A stretch of 64,000 nucleotides of DNA from Monosporascus cannonballus. Lineage: Eukaryota; Ascomycota; Sordariomycetes; Xylariales. Location of the stretch: positions 36,514 to 100,513 of the forward strand of contig QJNS01000275.1 in the NCBI GenBank assembly GCA_004154925.1. Reading direction: 5' to 3'. Shown here piece by piece: positions 40,521 through 53,500 of this stretch. The number at the start of each line of letters is the position of its first letter. The stretch's first letter is position 1. The notes under the pieces were generated by a model. The model did no database searches, was not told the DNA's origin, and saw only the letters and a list, made by a program, of their open reading frames with translations. Position numbers and translations under genes: made by a program.

Positions 40521-42200
40521 AGATGAAAACATTATAATGTAAACCTTATAAAATTATAATTATTATTAAATTTAAAAAGCATTATACAATTCATTTTTAT
40601 GGACCCTATTTTGAAGTTTTTAATTCGAAATATTAATAGCAAAAATATGTTACCATAATATCTTCGTTATCGTTAATAGTTTTACGAAATTTTTATATTT
40701 CTTATTTTATTTTAAAAGTATGAACGTAAAATAAAAAATATTTTTAAAGCATACTTAATATATACGAATTGTTGTAGGAACTTATTTGCGATAAATATAT
40801 TATATTTATTTTTCATGATTAGTAAAACCTTATAATATAAATCGGTTTAAATTATAAAATATCTAATACGTTCAAATTTAGAAAAGACAAATAAATAAAA
40901 CGATTAAATTAAAGATTAAATTACTATATTAACTATGAATAAAATAAATGTGCTAAATATTATTTATTGTAGAACATATTTATAATTCTAATTATTATAA
41001 AAAGATTAAAATAATTTTAATATAAACAAGTTTCCAATTTATATTTAATATTTCTGAAACAGAATGCGACGGCTTTATTAACGTTAAAATAACACTTATA
41101 TTAAAATAAGCTAAGTAATTATACTAAAAAATAAAATTAAATTTAAAATTCGTAGATAATTAATTAAGCAAATATTTTAATAATAAACCGTTAAATATTA
41201 GTTTTTCAAAAGGAAAAAATGCTTAATATAGTTATAAAATATATTTAAACGAAAAAGCCTAAAGGAAATTCGAATTTAAATGTATCGGTTTATATAAATT
41301 CTTCCAAAAACCTTAAAAATTAATTATTAATTGGAATTTTTACCTGAAGTTAAATTCGATTCAATCTTTCATATTGTTCATGTAAATTAACAAGAAATAT
41401 TATTAAAGTCTATACGGAACTAAATAACGTAAAATTGAAAAGTGAAATTAAGTACGAAATAGGAAAAATCCTTCATATATGAAGAAAAACCCGAATTACC
41501 CAATATGTAATCATATAAAAAAAGCATCTAGATTTTGAAATTATTTGTAAACCAGCGAAAAATCTTATAAATATCTAATACCTACCGAAAAGTTTTTATT
41601 AAAAATATTAGAAAGCGTTTATGAAGGAATTAAGTTAATAATTAATTCATTAATAACATTAAAATTAATCTAATGAACTGAAATTATAATAAATATGAAC
41701 ACGGTTATTTCGGTTATTAATTATTTCATTTTCGCTTAAACGTTCGAACTTTTTTTTATTTTGACAACTTTAATATTATAACGGAATATTTCTATACCCC
41801 GACGACGAAAGATTTGCCGCTATTTTTAAAAACAATTCAATATGTTAGTAGCAGAATGTAACGTTTTTCGAACTTATTTCTTTATACGCTTTAAACGTTT
41901 CTCTTTATCTAAAAACCTTTTGTATTTCGTTTCGAACGGCTCAAAAACGTTATGAAGATTGCCATAGCGAACATGTCGCATATATTTTTCAGAATGGCTA
42001 AAAACCTTATAATTTATCTTTTTCTTTTAATAACGAAAATATGAAAACGTAACACAGCTTAAACTAATAATTCGTTTTAATAAAAAAAGGTTAATACGTT
42101 TAAGCGAACGAGATTTTTTAATACGATTAAATAGAGTAAAATAAGGAACAAAAGAAATTTATAAAGTTTTCGAAACGAAAATGCTAAGAAAAAGAAAATC

Positions 42201-42598
42201 TTATTTTAATTAGATAAACTTGGCGAGTTTAAAAAACGGTCAAGATAAAAGTAAAACCAAACTCAATGTAAGGAAAATTACGTAATAAGCTTAAAACTTT
42301 TAAGAGGTATAGCACTTTAAGTCTCTTAAACTATATAGAAAAATTACGAAACTTAAAAAGTTTAAAAGATTAAACTTTTTAAGCATTGTAATTTAAAAAT
42401 AAGATATATACGTTTATTATTTCTAGAAGTATAAATAGCAGTAATTTATAATAAAATATTGTTACTTATAACACAGTTGGTATTACGAGATGTAACAAAT
42501 TTATTGTATTTATTGCTTAACATTCCACGATACTTTTGCTAATATGAACCGGTACGACTTAGATTTAATAGTTCGTTTAACCGCCTACCGGTTATAAT
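42201..42598 (+). repeat. 3' LTR of Gypsy copy A
   Basis: It aligns with the 5' LTR: AACTTGGCGAG near the start, CGGTACGACTTAGATTTAAT near the end, then AACCGCCTACCGGTTATAA. Terminal bases are blurred by mutation, and no target duplication can be read. Confidence 0.75.
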
Positions 42599-44878
42599 TA
42601 ACGTAAAAAAAGCTTTAAACGAAAGAAATAATAAAATTTATAAAGGACAACGTTAAATTCTAAATCTTTTAATATGTTAATAAAATATTTTAATAGTAAT
42701 AACGGTAAGTCTTTTAAGCTATATAAAATTTTCTTGATTAATAAATCTTATTACGATATAAATGCCTTTGTAAAGTTTTTATATATACGTTATAAAAGAA
42801 ATTTGTATAAATAAAATCATTAATAGTATTATATTATTTAACTTTTAAATCGAATTAGATTACGATAATAAATAATGTTTCGAAATATTTTCCAATAAGC
42901 GTAAATATATATATTCTTATACGCGTTTTTAAGTTATTAATTATTACCTATAATGATATAGCAGGTGCTAGAGACTGGATAACATAGCAGGAGCTGAATG
43001 ACGTCAAGACTCTTAAGTGCTGTATATCTCTTTGATTAACAGCCTTTCCCCTCCTTTTTTCATTTCTAAATTTCAAGCTTTTACTACCAAATCTTGCTTA
43101 TTTTATTATAAGTCGTATCTAATATTTTTTTGAATTAATTATCTTTATTAGATTTGTAAACATATATTTATATATATATATTAAGATTGATTTCCCTGTA
43201 TTAAAAACTTAATTAAGAATATTTTACGGATTTACGTTTTTATAACTTTATAAATAAATTTCTTCTATTTTTGAAAACCTTTACTTTAATAGATATATAT
43301 GTAAAATCTTATAATTTCGTAGTAATAAAGGCAAATAATATTCATTTATTCGGTTTTATTATTAAATACTTTTTCAGATATTAATACATATTAATAGATT
43401 AAAACTTGTCGATTACAATAATATTTATTTCGAATTATTAATTTTCTTCACTTTTTGTATTTTAGTAGCCGGTTATTAATTATATTAACACAATAACTTT
43501 TACGTTTTATGTTAAATGTGACTTTTTATATTTTATAATCAGTTCGAAAATTATTTTCTAATACGAGATATATAGTAAACAAGCATGTAACTATTAAATG
43601 CTTTTGGTTTCTATCGTTACCTTCGAGTAAATAATATAATAGAAATTTAAGATTATTTTTTAACATTTTTATTAGCGTAATAATCGTAATAATTATTAAA
43701 ATGAACGTAAATAAAGAAAATAATTTAAGAAATTAGAATAATTCAAATGTAACCGTTATATCAACGTAATTCATTCGTTACGAATAAGTTTATTTTTAAT
43801 TATTTTGTGCGTTTTTTACATTAATATTATTTTGTTTTATAATATTCGATTGAATTGAAATTTAAAATATTCTCTTTAATGTTTTATTTTTCTTTTAGAT
43901 ATATATATTTAAGTGGTTCGTAATTTAATCATATATGAATATTGGGAAAATATGCGTGCAATTTATTTTTACTATAACGAAAAAAGTTGTTCTTAAGATT
44001 TTTCACATTTCTAGACAAGGTATTTTTTTCGTTAAATGATATATTTAGAATAGTGATAACCTTATTTATTAAGATATTCCAGATTTCGAAAATACTTATA
44101 AATTAGTAATCGATAAAAATGTCGATTTACACTTTAACATTTAAAATTTAAAATTTCTATTTTTTTATAATAATCGTGATTATAACATAAGGTATATATT
44201 CACAGGTGCGTTAATAAATTTATTAGAGCCTGTTATTAAATATTGTGTTATCGTTTTATACATGGAGTAAATATAATGAACTTTATATAGAATTTGTTAA
44301 AATAAAACTTATTTAGGCTTTCGCTTATATAAATATATAACAATTTTTAATACATATATAAATAAAATTAAAAGTAACTCAACTTTTTTTATATAAGGGT
44401 CGTTTATTAATAATACTTTTTAAATTCTTTATACCTTTATTTCAAGTTTAAATATAAAGTGATAAACGTTTTAATTTAATATTAAAAACATGATTATAAT
44501 ATATCTCCAAATAAATATATTTCTAAAGTATCGTAAATGTATTCGATTAGTTATAGACAACTTTTATTTTGATTTTCAAAAACCGTTAAAAATCGGAAAA
44601 TATTAATGAAAATATGGTAGACATATCTTAAGTATTTATTAAGAATAAATATTACGTACTTAAATACTTTCGAGTTTTTTAAAAATTTGTAAATTCGACG
44701 ACTATCCTTTCATCCAATCGAAAAGCTTTCTTTTTTTAATATACGACGTATTTGCGTTTTAACCTTCATTTTGTCGTAAGCCTGGCATTTAATCGTGGCA
44801 AGGTCTTTTAATTGCATTTTTTCATATAAGACGAAAATTAAGCGATTATTTTAGGGCCCGAATAATTTAAACGTAAAT
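42599..44878. other. AT-rich spacer between Gypsy copies A and B
   Basis: Degraded DNA with no supportable gene. A GC-richer patch at about 42,955-43,070 contains the near-direct repeat TAGCAGGTGCTAGAG and TAGCAGGAGCTGA and resembles the GGTGCTAGATA part of repeat R. The remainder is T-rich on the + strand. Confidence 0.5.
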
Positions 44879-45226
44879 TGTTAGGATCTAACAAGCTTGG
44901 CGGGCCTAGAAACGATCGAGATAAGAAGAAACTAAATCGAACATAGGAACCTATTACGTAATAGACTTAAGACTTTTGGAGATTTTGACATCTTAAGCCT
45001 TTTAAGCCGTTTAGATATTTTAAGCTAAAAATAAGATATATATATTATTGATTTTGTAATTTCAATAATACTAATTTATAATACTGTTTCGTTGTTCAAT
45101 ATATACTAAGTATTATAAAACTTAAATATAATTATATTATGGTATAACGTTTAACGGCATTTTGATTAATATATACTAATACTATTTAAATATAATAATT
45201 AAATATTTGGCCGTTATACGTTATTA
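44879..45226 (+). repeat. 5' LTR of Gypsy copy B
   Basis: It is slightly shorter than the other LTRs, about 350 against 380-395 bp. The start TGTTAGGATCTAACAAGCTT is the least mutated LTR start in the window. Downstream of the end, TTTAATAATACTGTTAAATTTTAAAT matches the same position in copy A. Confidence 0.7.
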
Positions 45227-46989
45227 GTCTTAATTTAATAATACTGTTAAATTTTAAATAATAATCTTTAATTAAAGTATTAGTTAACATTTATGTAATT
45301 TTATTATTATATAATTTCAGGTTAAAAATAAAGAGTTTTAAAAATATATTCAACAATTCGTGAATTCGATAATAATTACCTGAATTTACATTATTACGTT
45401 AAAGTATAAAGCGAAAACACCTAAGCCTTACAATAAAAATATGTAAAGCCTTTTTATATAAATGTAAATATATTTATTTTTAGAATTTAAACCAATTTGC
45501 AAATACGATTCTTGTTATATGTTCGTTTTTACGAAAATACCGTAAATTAAGTTAATCTAATACTAAGATATTATTTGAAAACTCTTAAGATAAATTAAAG
45601 AGATTATTAAAATTAAATTTCAAAACTCTGAGAGAAAAATAGACTGTAATATAGGGTATTTTACGTTTATAATAAAGAATTTCCATTTCGAAATATATGA
45701 ATAGTTTTAGATATTTTACGAGTAAAAAAACAAATAGATATTAAAATCGAAATTTTAATGGCTATATTCTTCTAAGAAATAAAAAAAACTGTTAAAAATA
45801 AATTTTTAAAATTTTTTAAAATTTAAAAGTCTAAATTAACAGATAATTAAGATGTTTAAATTTAATAACAAATTATACAAATCGTACATAAAAAATTAAT
45901 AAATGCTGAAATTTGAAACTGAATCGGTTAATTCAGAAAAACAAGTAATATTTTATTACACTGCATAATATAACGTGAGAAACTTATAAAACTTAAAACC
46001 GTTAAATATAAAAATAAAAACTAATTTAAATGTTATAATAATTATAAAATAAAGTATTACCGACATACCTATAAGAAATGTCTATAATAGAGTAATGAAA
46101 TTTGTATTTCGGAAAAACAATTAATAAGTTTATACTAATACGCCAAAGAAATCCGTACGCTCACCCATATCTCACCAAAACTCATCTTACGTACTTCATT
46201 ATAATAAACGTTAAAAAATATTATAAATACCAGCATATTATATTTATATGATTTATTAAATCAGCGATAATTACCGAATTACTTATCGCTTTTCATAGCG
46301 GTAATGTTAAAAATATCAAAAATATATTAAATTAAAAAATATTTATTATAAGTAGAAAAGAGATTTCTACAGACAATTACCGCGGCTTAGGCGTAATATA
46401 CGATAACAGCCGAAAATATTTAATGATTTAATATATTCTTCGGAATAAAATAAATATAATCAAAGTTCACCATAGATTATAGTTTTTTAACCTTTTACAT
46501 TTTGTTCGAATTATTATAGCGAAGTGAAAATGGCCAGTTATTATAAACAATAGATAGGCGTACAAACTTTTTTAACCGGTTACTGTAAATAAAAAGCTAT
46601 TCGGCAAAAATAAGCAAAATATTAATATAATGTAGACTTCATACAAATAAGGGTTATTGAAATAAAAACTTCGAAGAGTAAAGCAAAAATTTAAAAAATT
46701 AAAATAAAAACGTAAAAAGCGTAATAAAATAGCTTAAAGAAATAATTTAAAAACAATGAGAAATAACGAAAACCATGTATCTTAAATTCTCGACATAATA
46801 CGTCAAAAACATATCGGATATTATAAATAACAAATATATTTAATTTATAAAAAATAAAAACAATTGATTTATATATATTATATATATATAAATAATTAAA
46901 TGTCTTCAGTTTATTAAAATAGCCAGATAAATAAAAAATAAAATTGGTACTTTTTCATTATTATTTTCCAAAATAATATCGATAAGTAA

Positions 46990-47300
46990 GCAATTTTATA
47001 AAATTTGTTAGAGATAATACGGTCTCAGAAGCTGCCAAGAGATTGGCAGGCTTATATATAGCTAGTTAGTTCGTCGACATTCTTTATTCTTTTTCAATTC
47101 TATATGTTTGTCATTGTGAGAATACAGCCCCTATGAGGATGAAGCTGGTAGCCGACCAGCCACCGATCAGCCACCGACCCACTTACTAATATAAATCTAC
47201 CATCTGGCAGCTAGTGGGAAATGCCAGATGGAAATAACCTAATATATTCATTTCTTGGAATCTGCTTTACGATTAATCGGAGATCATTTTACCCCAGCTT
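46990..47300 (-). repeat. Dispersed repeat R, minus-oriented copy inside Gypsy B
   Basis: The part 47,120-47,290, reverse complemented, aligns with 17,250-17,395. It keeps the best hairpin: CCATCTGGCA at 47,200-47,209 and TGCCAGATGG at 47,222-47,231. The left end has another palindrome, AAGCTGCC...GGCAGGCTT, near 47,020-47,042. Composition is near normal, so this insertion appears younger than its host element or was less mutated. Confidence 0.6.
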
Positions 47301-50169
47301 ACAGTTACTTATTATCTTATAATTATTTTTTCGATTTTATCTTTAACGAAATTAAATAAAAAAAAACAAAATTTATAATTATTTCATTTTTATAATTAAT
47401 ATAATTATTAATTTATATAATAATAAAATTAAAATATTATAAAGAAGGATTAATAATAAGTTATAATAACTTTTAATTTCTTTATTAATATTTAATAAAA
47501 GTTTTTAAAAGATATTAAAATAAAAATAAATATTTTTATTTTTAACGTATAAAAAAATAGTAATATAATATAAGAAAATATTATATAATAAATAAACGAA
47601 TTATTTATTAACTTAAAAAATAAATTAAAATAGACATTAATTACGATACGTTAATGCTTAAATACGCCGTTAAAAATAATAAATATAATATCTTATTACG
47701 TAATATATATATATTTAAATATAATTTAGTTAATTGTAAAAATAGAAAAATGGTTTTTTATAAAAAATATAAATATTACCGATATTTAAAAAGGGTTCAA
47801 AAAATTCTTTACAAGAGATATAAAATATAATAATAAGAGATATAAATAATTTCTTTATTATAAATATTACATTCGAAATATATTAATATATCGTAATAGT
47901 AGGTTAAAAGATTTAAAACGAGAATTATGTTATATTTAACGTTAATAATAATGTTAACTTAATATGGAAATATAAGTTAAAAGATTATACTTTTAAGAAT
48001 TACGAAAGTTAAGATTTTATTTATAATACAGAAAAAAGTAGAGATAATATTAATTCTTTCGAAAGTTTTATTTAAAAGTAATATTAAATAATAAGTTTTA
48101 AGATCTTTATATAAAGGAATTATAATATAATTTGAAAAAAGGTATATTTACATATATTAAAAATTTAATTAAAACGATTATTAAGTAAAATTTATTTTAT
48201 ATTTTATAAAATGATAAGGTATATAAAAGATATATATTAATATTTAATAGAAAATAATAAATATTATTATTACAACAAAAGTTACGAAATTAAATTAAAA
48301 TATGTAATAATAATTTTAAAAATCAGATATTTAATAAAAAAATTATTATAATATGGTAAATATAAATAGTTTTTTTTAAAAATTCTATATAGAATTATTA
48401 AAGTATAAGTAATAAATTTTTAAAGTACTATTTACAAATGGCTTATTTACGAAATTATGTCTTATGTATAATTTTAATAAAAATGAATTCCGTATGTTAA
48501 AATAATGTTCCAAAAGTATATTATAAAAAAATAAACGTAATATTCAAAATTATGCTTAAAATATCTGTAATTTTTTATATATAAAATAAACGATAAATTA
48601 TACCGTGTATTTAACTATTAATACTTAAATGATCTTATTATTAAAAATTCAATATTATTATTATTAATTATTAAAATAAAAATACAGATTTTATAAAATT
48701 AAAGAACTTATATTATTAGAGCTTTAGAAAATAAATAAATAGAATTTTATTTAAATAGAACTAAAATACGAATAAAATTATATTTTAAGATAAAACAGGA
48801 AATAATTAGATATTTGGTTATATTAGTAGAATTTACGAACGTAATTAATAACCTTCTTAATAATAATAAATTATATATTATATCCTTATTATTTTCAATT
48901 ATTTAAAAGTAAAACAATATATATATAATATATTTATAACGTTATCAATGATTAATACAACGTCATATAATTAGTTAATACTGCAACTGTTAATTCCAAA
49001 ATTAAAAAGTATATTATATAGAATATAATATTATTTTCAGATATATAAAAATAAATCTTAAGTAAGGTTCATAATTATAAAATAATAAACGTTGATGATA
49101 TTGAAAAAATATGTATAGTTTTTTAGAATTTACTAATTAGTATTAAAATATATTTAACTTTGTCCAAAATTGTTATATTTTTAATTAACTTTACAAAAGA
49201 ATATTTTGTTAAACGTTATAAATAAAAAAGTGTTTCAAATCTTAAAGATGTAATTATTAACGAATTAATATTAACTATATACAACTTAATATATATTATT
49301 AAATTTAAAACCGATATTTTATATCATATATTAAATACAGTAATCGAATAGCTGTATAATTAATATATATTTTATTTTATAATATTTCTTTAATATGAAT
49401 TAAAGAAGTTAAATTTTATTCTGTTATCTTGAATAAGAAATTTATAATTATTATCATAATTTTAAAAAGTTTGAATATATTCTTACAGGCAATTGAAATT
49501 GAATTAGAGTTTTTGTAGATTATTAAAACTCTATTTATTTTATTAGAATTAGAGAATTTATAAGACGATAATTTATATCCGTAAAAGTAATAACGAATTT
49601 CGGCTTTATTATTATTTATAAAAAAGGAATAAAGAACTATAACATCAATTCTTAAATATTTAATTAAAGTTTTAAAAAAGTTAATTAAATTTAATTATAT
49701 TATTTTTAAAATTACTTTAAACAAATATTTATATTTAAACAAAGTTACGACAATACGAATTATATCTTATAACGCATATTAAAAAGTAAAGAATATAATA
49801 ATAATTTATCGAAAATTAAAAGTTTATAAAAGTTATAAATTTTCAAAATATCTCAAATTACTTCAATACGATATATATATAATTATTTATAGAATATTTA
49901 AACAAACTTTTCTTATTTCTTATTTTTAAAGTAGAAATAATAATTTAAAAAGTATAATGATATTAAAACCTTTCTATTAAAGTTATCGTAAAGCGATATA
50001 AAGTTTACAAAAAACTATAATTTTTATTAATTTTAAGACAACTTATAAAATTCGATTATTATAAATTTTATTGTTCAATTTCGTTTATTTTGATATCTAG
50101 CAATAAAAATATATTACAATAATATTTTCGTAATCGTTAATAGATTTACAAAAGTTTTATTTTTTACTT

Positions 50170-50563
50170 TATTATAACAGCTTAAAGGTTTAACTAACTA
50201 TTAAAGCTAAGTCGTACGAGTTTATATTAATAGAAATATCATAAGATTTTAACCAATAAATATATTAATTAATTATATTTCGTAATACTACAAGCGTTTT
50301 AAATAACGAAATTGTATTATAAATTATTATTATTTAAATTATGAAAATAATGAATATATATATATATATATTACAACTTATATCATTATTCTTGTTACTT
50401 AATACCGTTTAATTATATAACTTATTTAATTTCGGTTAACTAAATAATTGCTTTATCGTACTTAGCCTTTTCTTATTAAATGTTTATTATATAATTTAAC
50501 TTAATAAATTCTAATTTTCTTAGCCTGATCGTTACTATAACTTTAGCTTTATAAGTTATAATA
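50170..50563 (-). repeat. 3' LTR of Gypsy copy C
   Basis: It aligns with the reverse complement of the copy A and B LTRs and with 56,385-56,776. It contains AAGCTAAGTCGTACGAGTTT, the complement of the CGTACGACTTAG landmark. Confidence 0.7.
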
Positions 50564-53500
50564 CAATGTTTTCTTTTTATAGGATTTTGTCTTTAAAACC
50601 TTGTTTTCTTAGGTAAGTGAATATTTTTCAATATATTTAATTATATTATTAAAACTTATCGTCAAGATTCGTCTTATACTGTTCGTCGTCGAAATCTATT
50701 TTTTATTTTCAAGGAATTTAATTTCGAAATTATACCGCAGTTTTTTTATTTTTTGAAAAAAAATTAAAAATACTAAATAATCGAAAATATGTCGAGATAT
50801 AAGGCCTATATAAGGCGTAATTATTCGCATAATATAACAGATATCTCGTTATTTTTGTTAAAAAAATATGCGCATTGAAAATTAATGGTTAAAACGTAAA
50901 AAAGAATTTATAAAAATCCCTTTTTTAAATTTTAAAAACGTTGTTAATACAAAATAAATAAGGCTATGACGAGTTGAATATGTTTTCGTAAATAAAAGGC
51001 TTTTTTGATTTTAAAGATATTAAATAATATAATAAAAATTATAACCTTTAAAAAAGCTGGAAAAATAAAAACGACAAAAACAGAGTTCCATTAAAAGTTT
51101 TCGCCATCACGTTAAATTTCCCTTATAATTTAATTAATTCTTTACAGCTATTTTAGAAACTGTAAACTGAAATATTATTATTTTCGATAAAATTTTTATC
51201 GCTGGTAAAATATTGTTAAAAAAACTTTATATCTTAATAAGGTTTTTAATAATTTTCTAAGTATGTTCGAATGTTAAATCCTTTTTTATTTAATTAAATA
51301 TTAGGTAAATCCGGTTTTTGGTATATTAAAAGTGTTTTTTAATTCGTATATAATTTCGTGTTTTATATTCATATTATTTTGTTTCCTATAAATTTTAATA
51401 CTCTTTGTTATTAACTTAAAAAGGAAATATAAAAAATTAGATAACATTTAACCTAAGGTAAAGAATTTAATTAATCATTAGTCTTTGACATTTTCTTGAA
51501 AATTCTATATAGATCTATATCTTTAAAATCGAACTTCTTATTAGACTTTTTCGTTTAAATATTTTTTGTAGCAAAGTAAAAGTTTTCTTTTTCTAGAATA
51601 TTAATACTTTTAACTCTTCTTTGTCATAGTATTCACTTATTTAATTTCGCAGTAATTTTAATTTTAATTTTAATATTTCACAATTATGACAGTTATTTTA
51701 ATATAAATATTAATATATTATTAATACATTTGTCGTATTCTTTCTTAAAACAATATTAAATATAAATCCAAAATTGGTATTTTTATGATATTGTTTTAAT
51801 ATTTTCGCCATCATATATATTATAAATAAATTAAATAATACTTATTGTTTGACATTTTATTAGTTTATTTATAAAAAATATAAAATGTTAAGTACGTTTT
51901 TACCGGTTAATTTAACCGTTTTTATTTTTTTTGCTCGTTTAAAGTTTATATATATTAAATAATTTGTAATTTAAACCGATTTATACTATAAACTTTTGTT
52001 AAAAGTTTAAAATATACGTAACTTTTTATCGGAAATAAAATCGTAAAATACTTTGAATATATTAAAAATATATTTTAGTAAAAATATATATTATTTATAC
52101 GACATTAAAAATTTTTATAACAATAACAAATAAACAAATGTATAATTTATCGATTATTATCATAATATATTCACATTATTAAAATTTCAAATAATGGAAT
52201 TTAACAATAAAATTAGTAATAACTAAATTTTACAATTCTTTAAAATTGATAATAATTATAATTTTTCCTAAATTTTATATTATTACGTTGTAGCTTTATC
52301 ACAAATGATATATTATTGTTATACTCCTTAAATAATTGGTTTTATTTTCAAGAAAATAATAAATACATTAACGTTATTTTAAGATTTTATATATTCTTAA
52401 GTATTTATGTAATTGATATTTATATATATTGCGGACTAGGTTTATATAATATGTTTTAGCATTTATAATTTATTTATTTTTTAGTATTTTAAGAAAGTTT
52501 TATTTTATTTTTTAAAACCTTTCTTAATATATATTTTATAACGAAACCTATATTCGTATAATTTAACATATACCTAAATATATTTTGCCGTAATAATAAA
52601 AACATGACAGTTAATTTTAGTTAACTTTTTTCGAAATTTAATAGTTTGTAGACAATATGAGTTTTATTATTTTTTAAATCTGTTTTGTATATGCTAATGA
52701 AATCGAACTTTGTTATTTTTTAATATATGGTAATTATCATTTTATATTCTTTCTAGTTGCAATAAAACGGATAGCATTTTTATAATTTGTATAAACTTTA
52801 ATTTAATGCTAATCTTCTTTATAAAACACTTATATTTTTAAAATATTATTATAATAACTATACATTGCTTATTGGAAATACAGTAATTAAGCTTCGATTT
52901 TTTATATAATGAAATTATAATAAAATAAAATTTATCTTAATTGTTTAATATCCAATTATCATGTTTAATACGTATTTCAAAATATCGGTTTTAAATTAGA
53001 CAAAACGCATTATATCGTATATAATTAATATTAGTTCGTAAATAATTATACTTTTGATTTTTTATAATACTTCGTCTTATTAGTAATGTTTTGTCTTAAT
53101 TGTTTTAATAATATGGCTTAAAAATATAATGCTTTCATCTAAATTTTAAATACTTTTCTAATTATAATTCACAAATTTAAAAAAATATTTATATTTCCTT
53201 AATTATTATTCACGTTTATTATTTTATAATTATAAAAAGTTTTAAACATCGTATTGTTTATTTATAAAGTTAACTCTGTTTAAGTTAATTAATAATATAA
53301 CATTTTATACAATGTAAAACTTTTATAAATATATTTCATTTATATCTTTGGATAATTAAATAAATATATATATAGTTACGGTAATATATAGCAAAATAAT
53401 TAAACTCTTCTCTTGATATAAAGGTTATTATCTGTTAGCAATGTTTAATATATTTATAAATTTTATTAACGGAACTGAATGTTTAAATAATTCGAATTTC

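Larger units (their letters stand above)
35221..42598 (+). mobile_element. RIP-degraded Ty3/Gypsy LTR retrotransposon, copy A
   Basis: Two similar LTRs in the same orientation bound about 7.4 kb. The order of pol remnants on the + strand is reverse transcriptase, RNase H, then integrase, as in Ty3/Gypsy and not Copia. The catalytic region of the reverse transcriptase survives in degraded form near 38,634-38,680, where the YxDD box and the following L-I-Y-S-K type motif can be aligned. The conserved fingers-to-connection segment (F-L-G-x-x-x-Y-Y-R-x-F-I type) follows near 38,890-38,930. RNase H of the TD-x-SDYAL type is at about 39,070 and again at about 39,815. Stops in all frames make the copy non-functional. 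The gag region should be about 35.9-37.5 kb, by position only. A tandem duplication at 39,015-40,520 is specific to this copy. Confidence 0.8.
44879..50169 (+). mobile_element. Ty3/Gypsy copy B, 5' part (interrupted)
   Basis: This is the left part of a second RIP-degraded copy, starting with an LTR (TGTTAGGATCTAACAAGCTT) and continuing through gag and pol remnants. RNase H is recognisable near 49,296 (K-T-D-x-x-x-Y type) and the integrase region follows to about 50,165. There the text aligns with 40,600-40,730 of copy A and then breaks off at the inverted LTR of copy C. The continuation is at 56,777. A repeat R copy lies inside it at about 46,990-47,300. Confidence 0.75.
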
